Source of the DNA: Planctomycetota bacterium
GTDB taxonomy: Bacteria; Planctomycetota; Phycisphaerae; UBA1845
Assembly: GCA_022567365.1 (NCBI GenBank)
Contig: JADFHG010000160.1
Coordinates: 1 to 7,760 of the forward strand
Length of the DNA stretch: 7,760 nt
Direction: 5' to 3'
Shown: positions 1 through 6,486 of the stretch, in pieces
Position numbering within the stretch: the first letter of the stretch is position 1
Layout: every line of letters starts with the position of its first letter
Program-made: the position numbers and the translations under genes
The notes under the pieces: generated by a model
Databases searched by the model: none
Seen by the model: only the letters and a program-made list of their open reading frames with translations
What the model was told of the DNA's origin: nothing

Positions 1-2302
1 CGAACTTGAAGTAGTCGGTAAAGCGTGGGTCGCCGATCTCGTCCCCGACCGCTTTGGCGATGAGTGCGAGGATGGTCAGGTCGTCCTTCGAATCGAAGAC
101 AGGCTTGATGCCGCCCTTCCAAATCTGGAGAAAAGGGTTCGAGCAGGAGGCGGTAATCTCGAGACCCTCAAACTCGACCCAACTGTTGGCGGGTAATCCG
201 ATGTCCGCGTATTGCACGGACGCCGTCACGACGATGTCCTGGGCGATGATCATTTCGATCTTCGGATTCACGTTCTTGAACATGTCGTACGCGTGCTTGG
301 CGTTGTTGAACAAGTTGACGTTGTTGAAGTGCAAGGTCTTCGTGGGCGTGGGCATATGCGTCTGCCCGGTGAACACCTTCCGACCGTATTTCGGGGTTTC
401 GACAATCAGCGGTCGGTCACCATGATTCCAATAGGCCGGTTCCTCGCCCTTGCAACACTTGCGCAACTTGACGGCCTTCCCGTGGGCATTCGGATCGAGG
501 TTCGGGTTGAACGGATCCTCGGCGACCCAGCCCTTGAAGCCGGGACCGGTCTCCTTGCTGCCCTGGAAAAGCGCTGCCTTGTAGTTGCCCGCCCAGCCGT
601 GAACGCCTGCGCCTTTCTTCCCGATATTGCCGGTAAGCATGATGGGAAGATACGCTGCACGGTTGGACTCGGTGGCATGGAACCAGTGGTTGATCCCTTC
701 CCCCTGGTGGATAGCGACCGGGCCACCGTCTTGGGTGGTTTCCCATATGTCGCGAGCCAGCCGCTCGATCAACGCCTTGGGCGAATGAGTAATCTCGGCG
801 ACCGAGTCGAGGTCGTAATCCTTCAGGTGTACGCGGTACATGGACCAGAGGGTTTGGACCTCGACGGTGCTACCGTCGGTCAGTGTGACGGTCCACGTGC
901 CGTCGAGCACGGGGTCTATCCCCTTTCGCACGATACGCTTACCGATGTCGTCGCGCGTGATCGCCACCAGTTTGTTCGTCTCGGCATCCCATACCACGCG
1001 ATCACCGATCTTCGCGTGCTGGTCGGCCGTGAGGCCTTGCAATTTGTAGCTCGGACCGTCTTTGGCAAGGCTGCTCTTGTAGTTCGGAAACACCTCATCC
1101 GCGCGCAGGCGCGCGAGCGTGTCCGTCCGCACAAGCAACGGAAAGTCCGTAAACTGCTTGACAAAGGCCTCGTCGTACCATTTGTTGTCGATCATATGGC
1201 GTGTGACGCCGAGCCAAAGAGCGGCGTCGGTTTGCGGGCGAATCGGGATCCAGTAGTCGGCCTTCGTGCTCGGCGCGCCGTATTCGGGTGCGATGACGAC
1301 AATCCGCCCGCCGCGCTCCATGCATTCGATGAACCAGTGTGAGTCGGTCATCTTGTTCTCGACCAGGTTCTTGCCGTTCATGATGATCAGCTTGCTGAAC
1401 CGCAGGTCGTTGAAATCGCAGTCGCTGTTTTGCAGGCCGTGAACCCAGGGCTGCCCGGGCGTTTGGTCGCCGTGCCAAGTGTAGTTGCTCCAGTTGCGAC
1501 CACCGCGCGCCTCGTCGGGTCCCACACCTCGGACGTGCGAATCCAGGAGGGCCATGGAGTTGTTCAGCCGGTACATACCATACTTGCCGATTACACCGAG
1601 GAGGCCCATGCCCCCGCGCATCTTGAACGTCCGCGTCCCGGCGCCGCCCATTTCAGTGATCATTTCCTCGGGGTATCCCTGCTTGCGTAGCTTCTTCGCA
1701 CCTGCTTCACCGCTGTAGCGTTTGGCGGTGGCCACGTACGCCTTCGCAATGTAGGGGAATACGTCGTCCCACGCGATACGAACGTGAACGTCCGTTCCCC
1801 GGCTGTCGAACTTGTACTTCGTGCGGTTGTCGTTCTCGTCGAGATCGGGGAAGCCCGCGTCGGCCCATTCCTTCCATCCCTTGCGGATGATCGGATGTTT
1901 CAAGCGATATGGCCCATAGACCAGACGATGAAAGGTGTAACCTTTGGCGCACTGCCTCGGGTTCCAGTTGGGCGTCGCCTTGTTGCCGTAGATGTCGGCG
2001 TAGGTCTGGTAGTTGTACTCCGACCCCATCCGGGTGATGATACCGTTGCGCGTATAGGCAAGAACGCGGCAAGCGTGCGTGTCGTTGGGTGAACATACCC
2101 AACTGAATGTGCCGTCGTAACGGTACTGATCGCGATAGATCTTTTCCCAATCGCGGGCCGGGTAGTATGCGAGCGGGTTGGTGATGTCGTCGCGAAAAGC
2201 CAGCGACCTCAAAGGCCAAGCCAACCCCGTAGCCGCGCCAACGGCGAGCCCCGTGGTCTTCAGGAAGTCGCGCCTCGATGTTCCGGTGACATTCTGAACC
2301 AT
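1..2302 (-). CDS. nxrA: NxrA/NarG-like molybdopterin oxidoreductase alpha subunit (type II DMSO reductase family), 3' end cut by window edge
   Basis: The catalytic subunit of a type II Mo-bisMGD oxidoreductase, probably a nitrite oxidoreductase or nitrate reductase acting outside the cytoplasmic membrane. The frame is open for 767 codons from the ATG at 2302 to base 1; family members run to about 1,150 residues, so about one third is missing. A Tat signal is visible (SRRDFLK at 9-15, then a hydrophobic stretch to about 35). Cys70, Cys78 and Cys118 lie where the N-terminal [4Fe-4S] cluster binds, with Asp74 at the position of a second NarG cysteine. WHGDQTPGQPW (276-286) holds Asp279, aligned by eye with the Mo-ligand Asp of NarG. 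Stretches such as WVCSPNDTHAC, KYKFDSRG and NSDCDFNDLRFSKL recall Nitrospira/anammox-type NxrA from memory. AAAGGTG lies 5 nt before the start. It follows the cytochrome gene by 32 bp. The family is secure; the choice between nitrite oxidation, nitrate reduction and another oxyanion is not. Confidence 0.85.
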   Translation of the reverse strand, partial: MVQNVTGTSRRDFLKTTGLAVGAATGLAWPLRSLAFRDDITNPLAYYPARDWEKIYRDQYRYDGTFSWVCSPNDTHACRVLAYTRNGIITRMGSEYNYQTYADIYGNKATPNWNPRQCAKGYTFHRLVYGPYRLKHPIIRKGWKEWADAGFPDLDENDNRTKYKFDSRGTDVHVRIAWDDVFPYIAKAYVATAKRYSGEAGAKKLRKQGYPEEMITEMGGAGTRTFKMRGGMGLLGVIGKYGMYRLNNSMALLDSHVRGVGPDEARGGRNWSNYTWHGDQTPGQPWVHGLQNSDCDFNDLRFSKLIIMNGKNLVENKMTDSHWFIECMERGGRIVVIAPEYGAPSTKADYWIPIRPQTDAALWLGVTRHMIDNKWYDEAFVKQFTDFPLLVRTDTLARLRADEVFPNYKSSLAKDGPSYKLQGLTADQHAKIGDRVVWDAETNKLVAITRDDIGKRIVRKGIDPVLDGTWTVTLTDGSTVEVQTLWSMYRVHLKDYDLDSVAEITHSPKALIERLARDIWETTQDGGPVAIHQGEGINHWFHATESNRAAYLPIMLTGNIGKKGAGVHGWAGNYKAALFQGSKETGPGFKGWVAEDPFNPNLDPNAHGKAVKLRKCCKGEEPAYWNHGDRPLIVETPKYGRKVFTGQTHMPTPTKTLHFNNVNLFNNAKHAYDMFKNVNPKIEMIIAQDIVVTASVQYADIGLPANSWVEFEGLEITASCSNPFLQIWKGGIKPVFDSKDDLTILALIAKAVGDEIGDPRFTDYFKF

Positions 2303-2307
2303 GATTA

Positions 2308-2314
2308 CACCTTT
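2308..2314 (-). promoter_or_regulatory. Shine-Dalgarno site of the molybdoenzyme gene
   Basis: AAAGGTG on the minus strand lies 5 nt upstream of the ATG at 2302, inside the 32-bp gap after the cytochrome stop. It supports this start, which also places the Tat twin-arginine motif at residues 10-11 as expected. The gap has no room for a promoter of its own, so the gene is probably read through from upstream. Confidence 0.7.
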
Positions 2315-2334
2315 GTTCTCGTGCCGTGCTCCGA

Positions 2335-4185
2335 CTACTCAATGACCAACTTCTGCCAGATACTGATGTTCTTCTTGCCGTCGCGGTCGCCCGCGCTTCC
2401 GTTCCAAATTGCAAACGATACGGGCAGGTAATCACCCGGCTTGAACATGCGCTCGTCGCCGTGGCCATCTTTCGCGGATAGAGTCATGGTACGCTGGAGT
2501 TGAACGTGCCAAAGGCCACGCTCGTATACGGCCTGCCCTTTGACGAGTTGTAGGTTCGCGGGTTTGCCCGATAGCGTTCCGGGTCCGCGTGCGACCAAAC
2601 ATTCGACCGGGGTATCGAGATTCGGATCCGCTACAAGATTCCCCGCGCCCCAAGCAGTGATGAACTCCGGATCGTGTTTGGTGATGTGCTCGTGCGGCCA
2701 CTCCGTCACGGACATGTCGACGAGCTGGAATCGCTGCTCGGGATACATGTCGACCGCCCGGTCCGGAAACGCCGCATCCACGTCCTTGTATCCCTCGGCG
2801 ATGTCTGCCTGCCGATCCGCTTTCCACATCCATATGTTGACGCCGCCATGCTCACCGGTGTCACCCATGTAGAACGGCGGATCGCTCGACAGCGAGAACT
2901 GGATCGCGACGGCATCGCGGAACTCGTCGTGGCGGACGGCTCGGTCATCGACGGTTGGATCAATCCATGAAAGACGGATCGCCAGCTCCTCACCGTTGTG
3001 CATCGCTTGGACCACGAGGCCTTCGATTCGCTCGTCTTCCCACCAGAGCGGCGTGAGCCCGACGTAGAGTGGGCGGGCCTGCTCCCACGAGGAGTCCATC
3101 GGGCCTTCGGGAAGAGGGCATCTTACGCGCGGCGCGACGAACGTCCCCTGTTTGAGTTGCGCTCGCTCTTGTGCGCCTTGCCGCATGAGTGACTGGACGT
3201 AATGGATGATATCCCACATCTCGTCGCCGGTATACACGCCCTCCGACGACGGCATGGGCGTTCCCTTCATCCCTTTCCAGATGCGCGCGTAGAGTTGATG
3301 CCCTTGCGCGCCGCCCTTGAAGATACCGTTCACGAAAGAGCGCGGTGGGACCGGATAGCCTTCGGCGTCGAACTTTACCTCATCGGCGACCGGCTCACCA
3401 TCGGCCCCGTGGCAGCTCATGCAATTTTCGAGGTAGAGACGCCGACCACGAAACCAGCGGATTCCATCAAATGAAGGCTCGGGTGGAACGACGAGGGCCG
3501 AGCCGGGATTCGTGCGGTCGGCGAGCATCCCCGGTAGGTCGCCGGGATTGATTGTGCCGTCGTCGGCCCATTTCGTAAGCGTCTCTCGCGTCGCATCGAC
3601 ATGAATCTGACGCACGTGCGCGACCAGCGCATCGATGTCCGTCTTCGGCAGGTGTCCCCACGGCGGCATGGCCGATCCGGACATGCCGTTGCTGATGGTC
3701 CGGAAGAGGTCGGCATCCGATGGGGACTGATTCTCCGTCATAGACAACTTGAAGTTGCCCTGCTGAAAGTCCCGTGGTCGGGGGTTCATGAGGTAGGCAA
3801 ACTTGCCGCCGCCGTCGCCATCGTCTCCGTGGCATAATGCGCAGTTCTTGGCGAACAGCTCTTGACCGCGGCTCACGATGGGTTCGCCTTGGCCGGCAGC
3901 ATCGCCACGTTTGGCGGCGGCGGGAATCGCACCGGATGGGGTGATCGCGACTGGCGACGGAGGCCCTTGGGAATCGATCGTGTCCGAAAGACTGTGCGCG
4001 TCGACCGTGGCTTGAGGCCGCGCCTCCGCTCGCGCGCCGTTCCCCGCCCGCGGGGCCTCGCGTTCGGCACTCGACGGGAAAACGCTTGCGGCACAGGCAC
4101 CCATTGTTGCGGCGCTGAACAGCAAGAGCGCCGCGACCTGTCCGACCGTTACTCCCGACAACCTAGCGGAATCATGTTGGTTCAT
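2335..4185 (-). CDS. Diheme cytochrome c fused to an ethylbenzene dehydrogenase gamma-like (EB_dh) haem domain
   Basis: A 616-aa exported redox protein, probably the electron-transfer partner of the molybdoenzyme downstream. In order: an N-terminal signal (about 1-33, hydrophobic core 16-30); a low-complexity Ala/Pro/Gly linker (about 40-100); a first cytochrome-c domain with CALCH (115-119) and possible distal Met168 or Met173; a second with CMSCH (255-259) and possible distal Met306 or Met311; and from about 355 to the end a domain like the gamma subunits of ethylbenzene and dimethylsulfide dehydrogenases and NxrC-type proteins. The evidence for that last domain is WMWKADRQADIAEG (452-465) and the C-terminal PVSFAIWNGSAGDRDGKK (588-605). 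GDRDGKK may hold the lysine haem ligand, by analogy with EbdC. I chose ATG 4185 over the more upstream ATG because it gives the signal peptide, overlaps the regulator stop as ATGA, and has GAAGAGGAAG 5 nt upstream. MGAC at 28-31 is a near-lipobox. No axial ligand is proven. Confidence 0.85.
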   Translation of the reverse strand: MNQHDSARLSGVTVGQVAALLLFSAATMGACAASVFPSSAEREAPRAGNGARAEARPQATVDAHSLSDTIDSQGPPSPVAITPSGAIPAAAKRGDAAGQGEPIVSRGQELFAKNCALCHGDDGDGGGKFAYLMNPRPRDFQQGNFKLSMTENQSPSDADLFRTISNGMSGSAMPPWGHLPKTDIDALVAHVRQIHVDATRETLTKWADDGTINPGDLPGMLADRTNPGSALVVPPEPSFDGIRWFRGRRLYLENCMSCHGADGEPVADEVKFDAEGYPVPPRSFVNGIFKGGAQGHQLYARIWKGMKGTPMPSSEGVYTGDEMWDIIHYVQSLMRQGAQERAQLKQGTFVAPRVRCPLPEGPMDSSWEQARPLYVGLTPLWWEDERIEGLVVQAMHNGEELAIRLSWIDPTVDDRAVRHDEFRDAVAIQFSLSSDPPFYMGDTGEHGGVNIWMWKADRQADIAEGYKDVDAAFPDRAVDMYPEQRFQLVDMSVTEWPHEHITKHDPEFITAWGAGNLVADPNLDTPVECLVARGPGTLSGKPANLQLVKGQAVYERGLWHVQLQRTMTLSAKDGHGDERMFKPGDYLPVSFAIWNGSAGDRDGKKNISIWQKLVIE

Positions 4186-4622
4186 CGTCGCTTCCTCTTC
4201 CTGGACCTGGTGCCGCCAGCGCGCTTGATGCTGACGTCGTGAATCGTGGTGTCCTCGAGAAACTGCGTGTAGGTTTCTTTGACGTGCATCCAAAGTTCGT
4301 GTCCGGCGCATGGATCGTCGTCACGGCACACTTCATTACCGAACGGACAAGGCCTACTTGGGCCAAGGACTGACTCGAACGGCTTGAGGATCTCTTCGAG
4401 CGAAATCTCCTTGGGGGGACGGGCCATTGCGAAACCACCACCGATGCCCGGTGACGACTCGAGGACGCCGGCCCGAACCAGGCTGCTGAGAATGGTGGAG
4501 AGATACTTCGGCGGAATCCCTGCTTCGTTGGCAATGCGTCGGCGCGACACCGGCCACTCATCGAGGTGCCGAACCAGATAGACCATGGCGCGCAGGGCAT
4601 ACTCGCTCGTTCTTGAAAACAT
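4182..4622 (-). CDS. Rrf2-family (IscR/NsrR-like) Fe-S transcriptional regulator
   Basis: A 146-aa cytoplasmic DNA-binding regulator. The N-terminus MFSRTSEYALRAMVYL is typical of the family. A winged helix-turn-helix covers about residues 25-68, with a recognition-helix region IPPKYLSTILSSLVRAGVL (36-54) and a wing GIGGGFAMARPP (59-70). The dimerisation helix follows and contains Cys92, Cys99, Cys105 and His108 (C-x6-C-x5-C-x2-H). IscR and NsrR use a closely similar set of residues for a [2Fe-2S] or [4Fe-4S] cluster, so this one is probably a cluster-binding sensor of redox, NO or Fe-S status. The first spacing is one residue longer than in E. coli IscR. The tail RSRKRKRR is very basic. GGAG lies 6 nt before the ATG, and a TTGACA promoter is upstream. 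The stop overlaps the cytochrome start (ATGA), so it heads the molybdoenzyme operon and probably controls it and itself. Family call is firm; the signal sensed is inference. Confidence 0.9.
   Translation of the reverse strand: MFSRTSEYALRAMVYLVRHLDEWPVSRRRIANEAGIPPKYLSTILSSLVRAGVLESSPGIGGGFAMARPPKEISLEEILKPFESVLGPSRPCPFGNEVCRDDDPCAGHELWMHVKETYTQFLEDTTIHDVSIKRAGGTRSRKRKRR
4191..4200 (-). promoter_or_regulatory. Shine-Dalgarno site of the cytochrome gene, inside the regulator gene
   Basis: GAAGAGGAAG on the minus strand ends 5 nt before the ATG at 4185. It lies within the last codons of the Rrf2-type gene, which encode its Arg/Lys-rich tail. Together with the ATGA overlap this suggests translational coupling and fixes the cytochrome start. 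Confidence 0.65.
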
Positions 4623-4628
4623 ACTCGG

Positions 4629-4632
4629 CTCC
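4629..4632 (-). promoter_or_regulatory. Shine-Dalgarno site of the Rrf2-type regulator
   Basis: GGAG on the minus strand lies 6 nt before the ATG at 4622. It supports that start, which gives the standard short Rrf2 N-terminus. Confidence 0.55.
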
Positions 4633-4657
4633 GCGCTGTATCGACCATATGTCCATA

Positions 4658-4686
4658 AGCATGTAGCGAAGTCCGTAATCTGTCAA
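4658..4686 (-). promoter_or_regulatory. Candidate sigma70-type promoter of the rrf2-cytochrome-molybdoenzyme operon
   Basis: A perfect -35 hexamer TTGACA (4686-4681, minus strand) is followed by a 17-nt spacer and a weak -10, CATGCT (4663-4658). This would place the transcript start near 4651, leaving about 28 nt of leader. The -10 region overlaps an AT-richer, imperfectly symmetrical stretch (ACATGCTTATGGACATATG) that could be an operator for the Rrf2-type regulator. The -35 is the strong part; the -10 matches consensus at only three positions, as activator-dependent or repressed promoters often do. Confidence 0.45.
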
Positions 4687-4707
4687 GAGGAATCTCGACC
4701 ACTCCCG

Positions 4708-4749
4708 AAAAAAAAGTCGGCGGCAGCGACGCCCACGGTCGTGCGGCGT
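4708..4749 (-). terminator. Possible terminator after the panC-lgt transcript
   Basis: Read on the minus strand, an interrupted stem (ACGCC...GGCGT with an inner CAC-GACC-GTG hairpin and one bulged G, 4749-4729) is followed after 13 nt by eight consecutive T (4715-4708). The T tract lies just upstream of the regulator's -35 box, where insulation from the upstream operon would be useful. The stem is further from the T tract than in a canonical intrinsic terminator, so the call is weak. Confidence 0.3.
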
Positions 4750-5080
4750 GTTCGCCAACACAAATCGAAGGGCGGTCCGCCCGCACGGATCCGACCCCTT
4801 ATGGTCGAATCTTGTCGGCGCGGTTTCCGGACTTGGCGGACACGAACCGACCTTGGTGATGGCGCCTTGGCCGTTTTGGCAAGAGTCGTGACGAGATTTT
4901 GGGGTCGCGGCGTCGATCCGACGCAGATGCTGGACAAGAGGCTCTCCCTTCGATCGCCGGAGAACATTCGTCCAGCCTTCCGCAAGGGAAAAAACGCGGC
5001 ACTGTACGATCAGCCGCTGGAACGACGAACAGGTCCCGTGGGTGCGCCGCATGAGGGGACAGCGCCTGCGAGTTCCGTAG

Positions 5081-5097
5081 GGTCCGCTGTGCGGACC
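5081..5097. repeat. Short perfect hairpin downstream of lgt
   Basis: GGTCCGC-TGT-GCGGACC forms a 7-bp perfect stem with a 3-nt loop, about 145 nt after the lgt stop. No T tract follows on either strand, so it is not an ordinary intrinsic terminator. It could stabilise the 3' end of the lgt transcript or be fortuitous. Confidence 0.35.
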
Positions 5098-5240
5098 TTC
5101 CGGTTCATCGCGTCGCCGCAAAGTCGGGTTGGGCGTCCGGGGTTCAAGACGTGCCTCGGAGCGGCCACAAGACTCACGATTCAGCGGATCGATTCGTTGG
5201 CAAACCGGTTGGTCGGCAAGAGCCGGCCCTGGGAATCGGC

Positions 5241-6470
5241 TCAGCCGCCGCGCGCTTTTTTCGACTCCGGCGGTTCGGGAACGAAGGCCAGCGCCCGCGG
5301 TGATCGCTCCGGAAGCACCTTGAAGAGCACGACAAGCGACAACAACCCGAAGACGGACATCGAGAGACCGACGAACTGCGAAATCGTGAGACCGAAGGAA
5401 TCGTGCGGATTGTCGATGCGGATCAACTCCAACAGAACCCGGCCGATCGGGTAGAGCACCAACGTCATCGCCGCCGTAACACCGTGGCGCTTTCGCCAGT
5501 AGAAGATGCCGGACAAGACCGCGGCAAGCAGGATGGCTTGAATTGAAGAGTATAACTGCGTTGGATGGACCGGCAGCGTTTGCGCGCCGTCGGCGAGTGC
5601 CACCAGTTCCGCCAGCGACGTGCGGTCCTTCTCGCCGGCGCGAGAAGGGTATTGTCTGGCTGCCGCGATTCGGTGGGCAAAGTGTTTGTCGTTATTGGCC
5701 TGAGCGACCGCTCGAAGATTCTTACGCTTGACCTCGAGCGCCTTCGTTTCGGCGGAATTCGGATCGTCCGCCTTCGCTTTCTTATAGGCCGAGTTCGCGG
5801 CGTTGTACGCCTTTGCCGGACCCGTCAGTTCTTCCTCGGACATCCGCATCGGCGCATCGGGCGGCGAATCCGGCAGCAAGAACGGTCGCAGCACATTCGG
5901 ACCCGAGACGATGAGCTCCGCCGGGACGGTAATCTGCCGGTGCTCCCACTGGTCGATGTACGCGGAGGCATGATACGGAAATTGAACGGACCACGCCGGC
6001 GCCGACTCGATCGGGGCACCGGACGCGATGCAGACGCTACCGTAGCAGCAGCCGTTGAAGAAACAGCCGATCCGCCCGAAGGCCAAACCCCACATCGTAC
6101 CCGGCGCCATAATGTCCAGGTAGAGCCGCGTCGACTGTTTGGTAATCACCAGATAGATGACGATTGCGAAAATTGCACCCAATAGCCCGCCGAGGAACTC
6201 CAGCCCGCCCCGCCGAATATCGACAACCGCCAACAGCACGTTGGGCGCATTGACAAAGTCTGTTTGCCAATAGTGCGCCACGAAAAAGAGCCTCGCGCCC
6301 GCAACGCCCGCAAGGAGCGCGACAAAGGCAAGGTTGAGGACCGTGTCCGGATTGGCTTTCACCCGTTCGGCCCGCCGCATGGCGAACCAGACCGCGCTCA
6401 GAAAGCCGATCATCATGCAAAACCCGTAGGTCTTGATCGAGACGGGATATGAAATCAACTCGGGATACAT
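5241..6470 (-). CDS. lgt: Prolipoprotein diacylglyceryl transferase with a large hydrophilic insertion
   Basis: Inner-membrane enzyme that moves diacylglycerol from phosphatidylglycerol to the lipobox cysteine of prelipoproteins, the first step of lipoprotein maturation. At 409 aa it is far longer than the usual 260-300. The N-terminus YPVSIKTYGFCMMIGFL carries the conserved Tyr region. GGLEFLGGLLG (88-98) matches the E. coli motif containing His103, but has Leu at that place. GRIGCFFNGCCYG (132-144) is the Lgt signature, with Arg133, Asn139 and Gly144 kept and Cys at two variable positions. HPTQLYSSIQAI (302-313) and YPIGRVLLELIR (340-351, with Arg344) follow. Several membrane helices are evident (about 13-31, 45-66, 92-109, 308-324, 333-350, 363-384). 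Residues about 203-297 are an Ala/Lys/Glu/Asp-rich insertion absent from E. coli Lgt and, by family topology, probably periplasmic. It starts 16 bp after the panC stop with no strong ribosome site, so it is probably co-transcribed. Confidence 0.93.
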   Translation of the reverse strand: MYPELISYPVSIKTYGFCMMIGFLSAVWFAMRRAERVKANPDTVLNLAFVALLAGVAGARLFFVAHYWQTDFVNAPNVLLAVVDIRRGGLEFLGGLLGAIFAIVIYLVITKQSTRLYLDIMAPGTMWGLAFGRIGCFFNGCCYGSVCIASGAPIESAPAWSVQFPYHASAYIDQWEHRQITVPAELIVSGPNVLRPFLLPDSPPDAPMRMSEEELTGPAKAYNAANSAYKKAKADDPNSAETKALEVKRKNLRAVAQANNDKHFAHRIAAARQYPSRAGEKDRTSLAELVALADGAQTLPVHPTQLYSSIQAILLAAVLSGIFYWRKRHGVTAAMTLVLYPIGRVLLELIRIDNPHDSFGLTISQFVGLSMSVFGLLSLVVLFKVLPERSPRALAFVPEPPESKKARGG

Positions 6471-6486
6471 TGCCGTCGCGATACTA

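Larger units (their letters stand above)
4687..5240. other. Long intergenic region without a recognisable gene
   Basis: About 550 bases separate the lgt stop from the regulator promoter. Open frames cross it on both strands, but their translations are rich in Arg, Pro and Ser, have no recognisable domain, and run into neighbouring genes in the wrong frame or strand. I see several small hairpins (4729-4749, 4748-4761, 4910-4924, 5081-5097) and an 8-base homopolymer run at 4708-4715. Nothing supports a tRNA, a riboswitch of a known class, or a protein gene. A small RNA or a decayed gene remains possible. Confidence 0.5.

Noticed and set aside
212..1342. Plus-strand open frame of 376 codons
   Set aside because: It lies opposite the molybdoenzyme gene, has no recognisable motif, and its Arg/Val/Gly-rich composition is that of an antisense shadow.
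4186..4311. N-terminal extension of the cytochrome to an upstream ATG at 4311
   Set aside because: It would overlap rrf2 by over 120 bp and bury the signal peptide behind 42 charged residues. The ATG at 4185 has a good ribosome site.
4748..4761. GTGTT-CGCC-AACAC hairpin as a terminator
   Set aside because: The stem is 5 bp and lies over 30 nt from the T tract, so it cannot form a canonical terminator.
4910..4924. GCGTCG-ATC-CGACGC hairpin
   Set aside because: A 6-bp stem in high-GC DNA with no T tract or conserved context is expected by chance.
4558..5121. Minus-strand open frame of 187 codons between lgt and rrf2
   Set aside because: It overlaps the start of rrf2 in another frame, covers the promoter, and its product is Arg/Pro-rich without motifs.
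5220..5242. GAGCCG/CGGCTC inverted repeat at the lgt stop codon as a terminator
   Set aside because: Only a 6-bp stem with an 11-nt loop and no T tract follows.
4585..5454. Plus-strand open frame of 289 codons across the intergenic region
   Set aside because: It begins inside the rrf2 gene on the opposite strand and runs into the 3' part of lgt. The translation has no domain, signal or family resemblance.
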